64,000 bases of DNA from Albugo candida (GCA_905220665.1 CAJNAR010000184.1:95425-159424), one strand, 5' to 3'. Positions 11,631 to 23,984 are shown, counted from the first letter of the stretch. Made by a program: numbers and translations. Notes: generated by a model from the letters alone, not told the origin.

Positions 11631-14600
11631 TTTCTTGAAACGTTTGTATTTTTTATCGTTGATCGCAACTGCTGATTCTGAGCATCTCTGTGTGAGTCAT
11701 GCAAAGGCATGTGCAGTTGAATGATGAATTCTACTGACAAGGGACCGAAAAACTTTGACTTCCTGACTTCGCTTTGCTCTAAACGAATTCTCCTGTGTAT
11801 ACATACTAAGTACACCTTCTCCATTGCTGCTAGTTGGATGAGGTATAGGCACCGAGGCTAGATGTCTTCATCTCCAAATGTTAAGATGCATCACTGAAGT
11901 ATGTTTGATGTTACTAACCACCTTGCTAGTCGAGTTTCAAGCGACACTTTGTGCTAGAGAAAGCAATGATTCACCCTTTGGCACATTTTCGTCAATTCAG
12001 TGAGCAACAAGCTGATGTGTAGATATGTTGCTTGTTGTGATTACCAAGTACGAAGCTGCGCTGAAGTGCGCATTTTCTTCGCTGCTTGACAGTCGACTCA
12101 CGTATGCTTTTTCCGAAGGCCCAGTACTTTTAGTATTAAAGCACGTAGTAAAAAGAATGATAAGATTGTTCTCAGACCGTAAAGCTAGATATTAGATCAC
12201 AAAACGAAAGACGTTTCGTCGTTATGAAGGTAGGCCAGGATATGTAACAATGCAGGTGATATTACATGTAGTATTCACAAAAGCAAGTGTTTAGAGAGAA
12301 CTCATTGCTTGAAGAGAATCGGTCGATTAAAAAGCTGTAATGCCCTGCCCAGAGCCCTGATATCAATCTCAACGAAAACCTGTGTAAGAATCTCAAAGAT
12401 GTCACCCAAAACCGCAACATGCCAAAAAGGTCGAAGCATTTAAGCGAAATCAAGCGAATCACGGGACGCTGCGTTTAGACAATCTGCCGAATCCCCTCTC
12501 AGCAAGTATTTTAATTCAGTCCGCACCTTTGGGGCCCCATTCTGAGAATTCGACGCGCAATCTAGATAATGGTGATTTTCTCATCGTTAACCTGATGCGC
12601 ACTATTGCGCATGATGAAATACCTCACATAAAAGTATCCGTTCCAACTTTGCGGCGATAAATCCACCATCTTTACTCGACGTAAAAGAGGAATTTGGGTC
12701 ACTACAACGGACGCATGAGGGGACGTTTTTCAGGGAGTCCCTTACCTTTTCCAGATACACAAACACAGCGAAACGCATGTTCGTTTCGGCTATCACGCAG
12801 GAAGACTTCGACGAACAATCTTGCCACACAATCTATTCTTGTGCAAAAGGAAGCAGATTATCAATACCTGTCGAAAAAATAGTTTTCGGGATCTACCAGG
12901 AAAACGTTATCTGACTTGTCGTTGGAGTTCAAGTGCCCTAGAAGATGACTTGACCTTTACCCGCTTGCACTTTGTTGATTAGACAAGCTGGCAGGCAAAT
13001 GCCAAAACAGTAATGGAACGGGGGTCGCGATTGTCGGGAACTCAAATAGGACTGTCCGAACTCAGATGCAAGATCTTCTACCCCACGGAGGAGTGAGAGC
13101 TTCTTTGACTGGTAATGAGACGGTAATCGAATGCATGTTTCCATTTTGATATCTATGATTAGGTAGTCTGCGCTCCAAGCCACAGTCAATAAGGTACATC
13201 AGAACACCCGTAGAGTTCCTAAAAGTCCATTGGATTTATGGTTTTGTATTGCTGCATATATCATACACATGTATACAATCGGTACTTTGCATCTCGCTTA
13301 CATACGGAGTCCAAATACATTGGCCAAAGTGCCATAGCCTTTGCGAATTGAAGTCCGTGGTATAAATAATTTTCATCTGCATATTTTACAATACATATCA
13401 CAATACTTTGTAATTTGGCACTGATTGATCTGACCATCTTAGCTAAATATTGAATCATGGCACTTGTGACTGCTTACATTTCTTATACCAAGATTGCCAT
13501 ACATACTATTACGATTGCCATCTATGCTTGAGATGTGTCAGAGACCAATATCGAACATTGCACAAATAAAAAAGTCGAGGACAATTCCACCATTCGACTA
13601 CTGATCGACCAGAGTTGGGATGACACCATCGTTTTGGCGTATTATGAGGTCAACGATGCGCATCTGTCTCTTGTCAAGCTCCATCATGCGTAAACTCGTT
13701 TGATAAATAGGCTCAACTTTGCTGACGGAAAGTGCACAGGATCACGTCCTGCGTAGAAGCATCAAAGGTGATAGTACGTAAATACTGTGGAGGAGTAGTG
13801 CGCACGCTAAAGATCAATCATATATCGACTCGAAAAGCAAGAGTAGGGTCACTTTTTATGTTAAATCGTAGCTGGGGACGTAAAGAAAGTGGTGAGGGTA
13901 AGTTCCCCTCGGCCCATGTCTTGAAGTCAGACTATGTGGTCTTACCGGGTTCTTCGCACTTACAAATTGTCATGATAGCTAACATGCTGACGACGATTAC
14001 AAAGCATTTGCTGGATGACGAAAAAAACGAGCTTATACAACTAGCAACGGCCACTTTCGTAGAAAGATGTTCGCCGACTAGTAAAGGAAGCTCAGAAGAT
14101 ATATCGGATGTGTGGTAAGGACGAGCGAAATCGTCACCTTCAGAATCTAAGAGCACGTATCGGTGCCATAGACGACGAGATACCATCGCATCGCAGTAAG
14201 TAAACCTCGCTTCATCCCTAAGTTTCTCGCGGAGTACATCCAAAGCTTCTCCATGACGTCTTACAGGAAGATTTTGCATGCTGCCATTCGTGCGTTCTCG
14301 ATAAACAATCTACTCAAACATGAAGGAGAGTAGATCATGGGCCCGGTCAGTATCATACGCAGCCGATGCATCACCTGACCTTATAGTGTACAGATCAAGT
14401 GTATTCCTATTTCGAAAGCGGAAGCAATAGGACACTTGTGTAAGAATGAGAAAGAACGAATCATACGTTCTCTAGGCTGGGGCAGCTGTTCGAAGAAGCG
14501 CCAACATGCAATAAGCTGGAAATTTTTTTTTTGGTTTGGGTTATAGCCTTTTTCTTCATGGTAGGTGCCACATGTATGATAACTATATCGTTAATGGCGG

Positions 14601-14828
14601 CATGGGCTCGGAGGAGACATTTTTCTACACACTTGGACGCAAACGGCCCAAAATTGCATTTCACATAGGCGAGATCGACATAGACGGTAGCAGTGCGTGA
14701 CGGGAACTAGGGCAGTCTCGAGTATCAGCGCACGCGATTTTCCAGCGGGAATGCAACTTTATCGCTTTTACAGCCGTGAGGCAGAAAATAAATCCAAGTT
14801 TTAGGCAACAAGGAATGAGGAAGTAGAC
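11631..14828. other. Gene-poor stretch with unresolved short open frames
   Basis: No recognisable gene. Several short frames look protein-like and end at splice-like GT sites, but on conflicting strands. On minus: an ATG-started frame at 13458-13261 reaching a GTATGTAAG site, and frames near 13189-12960, 12945-12865 and 12829-12735. On plus: 13930-14117 ends at GTAAGG, and a frame near 14180-14335 ends in TAG. None matches a family I know, and both strands are open at 13.9-14.3 kb. This could be an intron-rich small gene, or a decayed one; I cannot pick a model. Confidence 0.3.
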
Positions 14829-16347
14829 ATGCTGATAAAAGAAATAAATCAAACGATCCCATTTGGGATGAGCTATCGAAAACAAGCAAAGAGAAATGCG
14901 GCTAGCAACCTAAAAATAAGTTTTACTGATGACACTTCTCGCGTTGCTGACTCGTCAGCCCTCGTAGCCCTTTGGGCTATATATAATGTGTGTCAGGTGA
15001 TTACTCGGATTGCATTTGATATTAGGGAATTGCTATTTCCACCCACCACGTGACCTTTTGACCAATCAGATTACGGCGTTATTTTCTATCAACCATTTAT
15101 TATTTCCACCCACCGCGTAACTTTCTGACCAATCAGACCACCCAAGTTTCTTACCATTTACACCCACCTTTTATGACAGGAGTACTTCATTCAAAAGTAT
15201 TGACTGGTAGACCACCCCTGGATGCATATAAGCTTCCATGGACGGAATTACTCCAAGAGTACTGAAAATCGGCTATCCGTGTCGCATCCGTAAGAGATGA
15301 AATAGAATACCCTTTCAGTACAAAGAATTCTACTGGTAGAAAGCTTTCGCAAACCTGCACTCAATTGCACCAGCGGGTACTTCGGAATTCAGGCGATACA
15401 TACAAATGGTATAGCGGTATAAAGATGCCAAGTCCACTGAAAACAGCTACGTGCAACATCTAGAAACGATAGCCAATCTTAAAACAGTACAAACGCAGGG
15501 CGTCTGTGCAAGTCACAAATGTATTTACGAGTTATTTTAATTTTTGCTCGTGTTAAAAGAAATAGGGCAAAAGGTCGCTGTCGTTATCAGTCCATTTCTC
15601 AGATTGAACGTACGTTCAATTTCCACATACCTTCTCGCAAGATGTTTATATAGACGACAGATGATGGCGATCCGTAAATGCGCACTTTACTGTTTGCAAA
15701 CGACGCGGTACAACGAAAGCATGAGAAGACTGGCTGATCTAGAGTTGGGATCATATGAAGGTGTGCAACTATGAGCTCTGATACCTTTGATCGGCATGCA
15801 GGACTGTGAAACTGCAGCCATATTTTTAACAGCGGGGTGGAAATACCGCCGTAATCTGATTGGTCAAAAAGCTAATTGTGTGGTGGGTAAAAATAGTAGA
15901 AAGTTGATTAGGATAACGCCGTAATCTGATTAGTCAGAAAGTTATGTGGTGGGTGGAAATAGCAATTCCCTTGATATTATTGTCTTCGAATGCAGTGATA
16001 GTGCAGAATACGGTACCGATTGGGATAGCATTATGATGTCTATCCGAAAATGCAAAACGTTTTTCGGCGCGAGTGTAAATTGTACTCGGAACACTGGTGC
16101 ATCAGATAGTAAATACTCGAAAAGGACGAATGAAAAAGTACCGGATACGCCACCAAAAACAGACTCCGCGTTGATCAGAATATTAGGCTCAGATTGGGCT
16201 GATCGCCGCGGTCAACCATTGTCGCCTGCAATGAAACTATACTGGGGAATCTTTACAATCGTCATAACTAGTGGATTATATACACATTGGAATGGACTCC
16301 CAGGTAGCATGTCGTTTGCATGTTGTATAGTTGAGAAGCCTCACTGA
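14829..16347 (+). pseudogene. Unrecognised open frame split by a MITE insertion
   Basis: A frame with ATG at 14829 runs into the left end of the transposon at 15025. The frame on the other side (through 16347) continues it exactly: removing the 946-base element and one 9-base target copy joins 15024 to 15980 in phase, for 187 codons without a stop. The right part has a hydrophobic segment near its end (KLYWGIFTIVITSGLY) and a GTAGCA donor-like site at 16303, so it may be an exon of a longer gene. I do not recognise the product. The join could be coincidental (one chance in three for phase, plus absence of stops). Confidence 0.35.
15025..15970. mobile_element. MULE-type MITE with perfect 9-bp target duplication
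   Basis: A 946-base element flanked on both sides by TTGATATTA (15016-15024 and 15971-15979). The ends are inverted repeats of about 140 bases, starting GGGAATTGCTATTTCCACCC. Each arm is itself internally repeated: a module of TTTCCACCCACC followed by GACCAATCAGA occurs twice, with a third degenerate copy in the left arm. A 9-base duplication and long TIRs fit the Mutator superfamily. No transposase is encoded, so it is non-autonomous. Its GGGAATTG end matches the ends of the elements at 36589 and 38265. Confidence 0.88.
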
Positions 16348-18156
16348 TCCTTCAACTTGTTGGTTCGTAGAAACATATTTTCTACAGCTTGTTAGCACGT
16401 GGTGCAACGACAAAATGGGGCTATCAAAAGATAGTAACTTTACAACAGAAGTGTCTGATGATCATGCTCGTAAAGACTGAGAGCAAACGAAACTATTGGA
16501 GGCGATGTCATTTATGTGCTAATACGCTAAAAATTGCCAAAATTGAATTGTTTACCATTTCAGTCTGGAGCCAACCCTGTGCGATTCCAAAGCTATCAGT
16601 CCGAGCTGAATCACTTAATCGAGGACTAGCTGGAAAATTTTCCTTACACCATTGGTTGAAAATACTATCATTGATGCCTTGACATGCTTCGTTACGATGA
16701 CTATTGTTCTCCAATGGGCTCAGCTTAACATTCGGTACGTCTTTATATCGATCAATCGAGCAAGCATTTGATGCATGTGCAGCTTCTCGAATATTCCTGT
16801 TTCTATAATTCTCAGCCGTACTGGGTCTCTGTGTTTTCACCTTCTACTAATTTCATTGTCAAAGTTGACTTGAGAAAAAACGATAATAATGCACGTGATA
16901 TCTTGCAATTCTGAATTTCAAGCTCTTAATCATAGAGTACTTAATCGTCAAAACTAAGTCATGACATTTCATGGCGTTCGAAATGCAGGTCAACTAGTGG
17001 TAAGACTGATATCAAGCCTACTGCTTTCAAGCTTATATCATGACTCATTCTTGATGGAAAATTATGCAATTTGGAACTTTTGGCGATTGGTCGCTTTTTT
17101 GATCCCTTACTTTCAATAAACATTTCCAGTGTGCACCAGACACCTGGTACAAGTATCGGCGCGAGCAGATTCATATTAAGGATAACATGGAATATCGTTT
17201 CCTATTCTTCTTACATCTTCTGGATTGTACGGCTGTGGTACGTAGCACTGATATGATTTTTGATCGGCTGCATACTCTCCCTTAGCGTTCTCTCCCAGTA
17301 AATGTAAGATCGTACCCTATGAGTTGTGCACGTTTCTTCTTCGATAAGACATCCTTCACGATTATAGGCGATAACGTTGGGTCAAGCGATACAAAAGCGA
17401 GCACTCAGAGTCTCTCCGCCACTTACAGATACTTCTGTCAATTTGAATTCGTAAAGGGTGTATCTACTTTATTTCAATAATCTGCACTTTCATCTCCCTA
17501 TCTTATCAGATCTGTAGAATTAGCTGCTCACGGGTCATATCTTGACCTTCACCATTGTAAAGGAAACTTGATTTTCTTAAACTATTGTCACATTACGGAT
17601 ATGAGTAGACATTGGTATGACCGATTAGCTTTCCTGGTGTTACGAGGGCAGCGATTATAGCAATTTATGGTGTAGATAACGAGTGCAGGTGAGGTCTAAG
17701 ACGAGTTACACGCCAAAGACACCCATGTCCCTCATTTGATGACCCGCTTCCTTGCGCCTGATTTACAAGGTATACCCACACCTATTTGATTGGCTCGAAC
17801 GCGACATGATGGCAGAGCTACAATATGATGAGCTGATTTGCGCGTATGTGGAGGGGAAAGGAATACATTCTCCGCCACGGTGAATGCGAATGAGTGTGTA
17901 GATGTATTGATAAAACGATAAAGGAGAAGGAGACGAGTATGCTGCAGATGTTTTGAAGTTGCAGCATTCCTTGCCAAGGAGGGTAATGCATGGCTGAACG
18001 AAAACGAGGTCAAATTGTTGGTGAATACCAATTGCCTTACGCATTTGAGTACCATGCGTAACACGATTGACGCCATTGGAATATGAGAGGGAGACGCGGG
18101 GTGCGAAATGAATGAGCACGAACTCTCCTCAGGAAACGGTCCACTTAACTTGTTAA
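16348..18156. other. Possible exons of a decayed or intron-rich plus-strand gene; nothing secure
   Basis: Short plus-strand frames look like coding membrane segments but do not assemble into one model. One near 16640-16733 reads LTPLVENTIIDALTCFV and ends at a GTACGT donor. One at 17071-17236 contains RFILRITWNIVSYSSYIFW and also ends at GTACGT. One near 17300-17452 ends at GTAAAG. One near 17960-18090 contains AAFLAKEGNAWLNENEVKLL. No family was recognised. Confidence 0.25.
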
Positions 18157-18453
18157 TGGTTGTTCAGGAAAGCACAAATCTTGGTGGAAACAACAGTCGA
18201 ATGTAGTGCTAATGACTTGATTGAAGTATTTCGAGATAGTTCAGATGGCTGGCTGACAGAATTCCGTACGAAATCAAATAATATCGCTGTTTGCTTCAAT
18301 TGCGTCAATACCATAGTTTAGCGAACAACCTCTGCGGTCAAGACACAATTCCCGAAAAAAAAATACTTACCGTTTACTCTTCCTTCTCTATATCCATGGA
18401 TGGATCAAACGCCAACAGAAATTGTTCGTCGTGGAGGATACGGCTTCATGTGA
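18157..18453 (+). pseudogene. Unrecognised frame with a single internal stop
   Basis: One plus-strand frame is open from 18157 to 18450 except for a TAG at 18319. The first half reads ILVETTVECSANDLIEVF, the second LPFTLPSLYPWMDQTP then EIVRRGGYGF. The composition is protein-like on both sides of the stop. It may be two exons with an overlooked intron, or a decaying gene. The family is unknown. Confidence 0.3.
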
Positions 18454-18742
18454 TCCATTTAGGTGGCTGTTACTGAAATGAATGCTTGAAAAGCTACGAA
18501 ATAAAGATACGAAGGATTCCTTCATTGGGTTTAAGGCAAAATGATTTGCTCTGTCTTGGATTTTGTGTTTCTCGAGGCGTCTACCGGACGGTTTACGATT
18601 AGAGGATGATCATCCGTAACGAAGCGGCCAGGAGTTTGCATCTTATCGAACAAAGTATGTGTATTACGTGACAAAGAAGAAGAATGTGGTGCGGATTTGC
18701 AGCAGCTGCGTTTGGAACTAAAAAAAACATTCGTCTAGAGGT

Positions 18743-19075
18743 ATGACTCAGTGCCTTACATATTCAATTATGTGCATCGGGCTACAATATTCCAGTTATG
18801 CGCTAGTTCGCTATTATGGGGATGACACGAGTGCACACTTTCAGATTGACTACCACAATCTAGAGGTGCTAATTCCAAATTTTACTTGGTCTACTCTACT
18901 TGTTCATGATGTTGTGCGCTTTAACACAGTCTTGCCCGATTCTGGTTGGAATAAATACAAGAACAATCAGCGATCTAATGGTGTCGTTGTGAAATTGAAG
19001 CACAATTCTGTCGACATACATTTTTCATTGAGAAGGGTTTGGTCAGCTGAAACGTTCAAGCGGGTTTTTCCTTGA
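18743..19075 (+). CDS. Short ATG-started open frame, unrecognised
   Basis: This is 110 codons from ATG 18743 to TGA, with no known domain. The composition (aromatic and beta-strand-like, for example GVVVKLKHNSVDIHFSL near the end) is plausible for protein, but there is no independent support. It could be an exon of the same uncertain plus-strand gene as the preceding fragments, or chance. Confidence 0.2.
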   Translation: MTQCLTYSIMCIGLQYSSYALVRYYGDDTSAHFQIDYHNLEVLIPNFTWSTLLVHDVVRFNTVLPDSGWNKYKNNQRSNGVVVKLKHNSVDIHFSLRRVWSAETFKRVFP

Positions 19076-20184
19076 GGCTCTCTACGTCCTTCACCGTGAG
19101 CCGATGATAATTTGACACATTCGCTGGTCAAATGTGATTTCACTGGCACAGCCATAAATCTGCAGCTCTTCCCAAGCGGAATCCATCTGAGGACTGCCGA
19201 GCACGCACCCGAAATATTATCGAATTGTTGCACTCATACAACTGCTACTGGCATTTGGTTAGTGGGTTACTTGATTGAGACAATTCGCCTGAGTTGATGC
19301 AGAAGGATCCGCCAGCATGACCAACAGCAGAAGTAGCATTTCATGATTTGGTGCAGCTTAAAAAAGAAGCTACTTCTACTGCACTTGGGATCACCTGTTG
19401 AATTAAATTTGCGACTCGCCCGCAAACAGAATCAACGAGACACGTCAAATTGAATGAAGAACAAAAGATAAAAGCTTGGATCTGCATGCATGTACACTTC
19501 TTCCCATAATATGGGGTGCCTATTTTCAACAGTTTGGTTGCGTTGTGGTGTTTCTCCAAGAAGTGATATTAAAGACTCTGGCGATAGTCGCGTACTGATG
19601 ATGAATAATAGTACTGTGACAGAAATCATGGGACCGCAAACTGAGTTGGCCTATTATACATTCCGATCGAAAACTGTGTGGTCCGAAATCTTATAATTCT
19701 AAATGTGCAAGACACTTTATATCAATGATTAGCCAAGAAATCTTGAAAAGTCAAGTATTGCATCATTTTCATCTCTATGCTCAACATGGTGCACCAGTCA
19801 TGGGAATGGACATCAAGTGGAACTTGAAAGCCTCCTGTACTCCGATCAGCAACTAGTCACATTTACGCTGTGCAGCAAATGTGATGACTAAATATGTACA
19901 ATTGAGACCGCAGCTAAGAAAGAATAGGCATGTATTGCTGTCATCGGTCATCGATCAGACAACAAAACATGATTTCGGCCTATGATGCATCGTGGCTTCT
20001 ACTAGGATGCTTGAAGTTGCTCATTTGAGCTTTCTATCTTTGATATCCGTCATCTCACACGAGTAGAAGACTAAAAGGCCGAAAAACAAATTCGAGAGGA
20101 ATACAGAAGATGAGTGGAAGTGTCTCACATTGTTACATGTCAACAATCTTCGATACTGCTCATCATTTTTCTTTGTGCCACATT
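19076..20184. other. Nothing recognised
   Basis: Only short frames without recognisable domains. No RNA gene or transposon termini found. Confidence 0.4.
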
Positions 20185-20198
20185 CCTATCATGTACTT

Positions 20199-20440
20199 TT
20201 TCAAGGATTTCATTACACTGTTTATCTGGTTCTTCAACAACCTTCCTTATCCTATCATGAGCCCCTGACCGTGTGAATATCACTTAAGTCTGACTTCAAA
20301 CCTAGGGAGGCAGATATTTTCTAAGCTTATTACTTGGGTGGGCTCAAACCGCTGCCCACACTGCCGAGGATCGAACTAACGACCTCTGGCAAGGGTTCCG
20401 TGCGCTCAAGTGCTTAAACGACTGAGCTGGGTACGGACCC
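20199..20440 (-). mobile_element. tRNA-derived SINE with 14-bp target duplication
   Basis: A 242-base insertion exactly bounded by CCTATCATGTACTT (20185-20198 and 20441-20454). Read on the minus strand it starts GGGTCCGTACCC, then has an A-box-like CCAGCTCAGTCG and a B-box TAGTTCGATCC about 50 bases later, the internal RNA polymerase III promoter of a tRNA. The 3' part is unrelated to tRNA, and the end next to the left duplication is A-rich on the minus strand. This is the structure of a SINE moved by a LINE. It is not a functional tRNA: no acceptor stem closes. Confidence 0.85.
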
Positions 20441-20454
20441 CCTATCATGTACTT

Positions 20455-23311
20455 GTGCGAATTGCTGCTGAGCTAAGAGAAAGCACCATTTGATTCTCCA
20501 TGTGTGTTCGTTCCTCACACACATGGCGCCCACATTCAGCTCAAATACTCGAACTTGCGGGGGAGTGCAACTTTTGCTAAGCTCTCTTTTGCCCTGAGCA
20601 TCGCCTTCACTCGACGTAGCCAGTGCTGCACACGCATTTCATTATGTATTCCATTTTCCCTCTAGGCACTCTCCAATGCCAGTATTTATCAGTTTGCTTG
20701 TAAAAAGGTAATGCTGTTTCGCGCGTCGTCTGTGAATATTTGACATCATGACTTCGTTCAGGTCCCTCTACATCGTATGGACTTTTCCTGCCTCTATACT
20801 GAAGAAGTGAGTCGATGAACGCAAACACCATCATTCAATACTGAAGATTTTCCAGCGCCAATAGAAAGGTGCCTATTTGGCCCCTCATACATTCCAAAAA
20901 CCAAAGGTGGCTTCCAGAATTTAGGGATGCTTAAGGAGCTTTCTGCTGCCAGCACTACCTCCTCACACCACATGAATTAATTAGAAGCGTATTCATGCTA
21001 AATCACCAACGCTCTGGGAGACACGAAATTCAATTCTTCAAAGTGAGAGCCATTCATTAACGTTACCTCTAGTTGTGCTGCATATGATGAATGGAAGGGT
21101 TTTATAAGCTGTGTTTGAACGTGTGATTGGGCTTGGTGAGGAGCATATTACCTAAGTTTTGTTTGGTCTAGCGGGGCACTATGACGAGAATACAATGGTG
21201 AAAGACCCTGCTGAATGACTCCATGTTGTTTTCAGCATATCCGCTTTCAATAGTAGCCAGCTAAAACATACAACCGGTGGACTGCATATCAATCTCTCAG
21301 AAATGTGATAAAGGTCCAGTGCGCGAATTTCATGAGTGACACAGTTTCGGCTTCCCCGGTGAGATTGGATTGCGAAAGTGCCAAGGCTCCACCTGAATGG
21401 TGAGATAGGTAGAAATATCAAATTGGGATAAGAAGTAGTTGTTATATAAGAGGTTATTTCGTGAGCATTTCCGATGTTACGTTTTAGCGGCCGTACTGAT
21501 ACCTTCTGCGGCTCTCTTCAGAGAACAAGCTCTTCATAATGATATATAAATGGATAGCTGTTCGAAGAAGTCAAGACGGGCCAAATTTTGGGATCACTCG
21601 ATTGCAGCGCGATCGGAAAAGGACATGTCCTAATGGGTCGGTGCTAGATGATGGCTATTAGACTTGCGCACGAAATGTGGAATGAACCACGGTAAGGAAT
21701 GAAATCGTCATAGTTGGTGTTCGTTGATCAAGCAAGCGATGATTCTATCATTTCAAATAAAGTCAGTTTATACTGGCAAAGTCGAAATACTAGATTCATA
21801 TCCTTCCACCATATCCTCGACAGAAGTTAAATTTGAATTCGATTCGACTGCTCCACACTAAGACTGAGTGCAGAATGTAATGCCGAATTGATCAATCTTA
21901 GACAATAGAATTTTATTAGCGCTTGCAGCATCCGAAAGGCTACACGACACCTCTTGTCAATCGTTAAAACTCAGTAATTGTCGTTTTCTAATCTATTGAT
22001 CTCCGAGCTTACTTCATATCTATAACTCATATCGCTTCCTATTTGAACAATGTTTCGAAATTGGAAGATAGCTATTTGGATTGATACGTTTTCGAACAAG
22101 TCTTGAGAGATGTGATCGTTAAATACCTTGCTATTTATTTCTTCATTTTGCTTCGCACACTCGCTGGAGACAATCTTTGCTTTTTTTCGGCCGAATATAA
22201 TTGTCGAATGGAAATTGTAGAGCAATCCAATATCTCTTTGCAAAGTCGTCCCGAAAACTAGCTCTCAGCATGCACGATGCGTTAATGTATTTGTCGGTAA
22301 AAAATTGCCCACTAATGCTTGCGTCACAAACTCTGTATCCCAATCGTAGAAAGTCTTGGAAATTTTTCGGAATTTAGAGGCATTTCCACAGTGAAAGCAG
22401 AAGCGTTAGCAAATTTTTGACACCATGCTTCCTAGATTCTTTGAACATAAAGAGTTTGATATAGCAACCAACCTATGGTAATACAACCACTAGAATTCGC
22501 TCACTTTGCTTCCAGAACCAAGCTCAGCATGGCTCAGCCTTACACGATGCCTCTGCCCGCAGCCTTGTACCAGAGAGTTATGTTTACAATAGCAATATGA
22601 TATGTCTTAAAAAAACTGCGGGTATTTGTACGCCATCACCCAGGGCGATCAATCATAACAACCATGCAATCACTAAATTTAGCATGATGAATGAGGGTTG
22701 CCGCGTCACTATGAGCGATCGTTAATACATTCGATTGGGTGCAAAATCTCCATATGGAACAATGTTCCGCTAGAAGTGGAAGGTTATTTCAGGAAATCTA
22801 TCTATCCTGTAAACATACTAATTTACCGGCGAGATTCATTCGATGCAATAGTGTTGAAAAGGTGCTGATACTCCAAATAATATCAAATCAATCGAAGGAG
22901 TTGCACAGTATAACGTACAATATAATTGTAGAGGATTTGAGGAAAATGGGATGCATGCAATGAAATTGGCCGCATGCATAAATTTACAAGTACGCGTATT
23001 CGTGAGACTAGTTTGATGTCTATTTGCAAGATATACCAAGTGCAGAATAACGTGTCGTTATCGATTTGAATTAGAGAATTCAGACGCTGGTACTAGTACA
23101 AGATGAACTGGATCTAAAATATAGGGCTGACAGGTAGCATTCCTGAGCTTGTTGTCAATTGTAATTAGCAAGACTTCGAATCCACCACGACTATTGCAGG
23201 AAAATAATAAGCCCGTTCAAAACCTAACAGCGGAGGGGTCCTACGTGCTAAGGAATTTTCCGACGACTTGAAGTCACGTACATTATACAGACATTGTTGA
23301 CTTACAGCAGC
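20455..23311. other. Gene-poor stretch
   Basis: Apart from the repeat fragment near 22.55-22.73 kb, only short frames on both strands are present, none recognisable. A 75-codon minus frame at 20834-20607 and a 90-codon minus frame at 22243-21971 have no matching family known to me. Confidence 0.4.
22545..22730. repeat. Dispersed repeat fragment related to DNA at the LINE 5' end
   Basis: This shares recognisable, gapped similarity with 49865-50095. The best part is CAACCATGCAATCAC here against CAACCACGCAATCAC there, followed in both by a G-rich block and GTCACTA...GAGCG. The copies are on the same strand. It is a decayed copy of a repeat, either the 5' region of the LINE or an independent short element sitting beside it. 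Confidence 0.5.
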
Positions 23312-23984
23312 ATGTACGAATCATCTTCTTTGGTCAACGTAAGATTGCGAGGAAAAATTCTCCCTGAATGCACAAAAGTGGAATCGCTCGGGAATGGGAC
23401 CTCCCAGGATTTACCGCTCCCAAACATGCAGCCAATTGCTCATTTATACAGACAAAAGTAATCAGTCAAGAAATGGGTATGTCATATGATTGAGACAGAC
23501 CAGTCGCCAACTCACTACATGTTTAAATGTATTTATTTCTGGCGATGCATTCTCTTACAGCACCTCTCTCGCTGTGCTTAAAGTAGGTGGAAGGACTGCA
23601 CCGATTTTAGACTAAAAATATGCTATAGTCTCAAGCTGATGCTCAATTTCCTGTTTTTTATTGATGAAACAGTATGCGGAGCTTTTTGATCCTCAACTCG
23701 TACGCATTTTCAATTGTGTGGGCAAGCCGCAAGCGCTAGCTCGATTTTGGAATACCGACTTTGAGCTTGTTGAGCCTTTATTACTATTCGACTATAGTTG
23801 GATGATTTATGCGTCTCTATGCTCACTAGGCTACAAGCTGGATAGAAAGTATGAAAGATGGCTCGAAAAGACAAGACGATTCCAGACATACAAAACATCG
23901 AGTTGTTCCTGTCAAAATCATTTTCCAGTCTGTAGCACAAACGATGATTGTGTAGACACAGGATTACAAAAGAGGTCCAAATAA
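23312..23984 (+). CDS. Tentative small three-exon gene, unrecognised
   Basis: Proposed exons are 23312-23457, 23561-23582 and 23673-23984, about 159 residues; the two introns (103 and 90 bases) are GT-AG and both junctions keep phase. The first ATG lies four bases after a CTTACAG acceptor-like site, so an upstream exon is possible. The last exon reads YAELFDPQLVRIFNC and later LGYKLDRKYERWLEKTRRF, with a cysteine-containing tail. No domain was recognised and no signal peptide is evident. The 22-base middle exon is the weakest point. The gene ends about 70 bases before the stop codon of the convergent TARBP1-like gene. Confidence 0.35.

Noticed and set aside
13732..14279. 128-codon plus frame and 115-codon minus frame over the same DNA
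   Set aside because: Both strands are open and neither is recognisable. The plus frame begins at GTG. No model was chosen; they are noted only in the stretch description.
20340..20430. A functional tRNA gene
   Set aside because: The A and B boxes are present, but there is no closed acceptor stem, and exact flanking duplications show a SINE.
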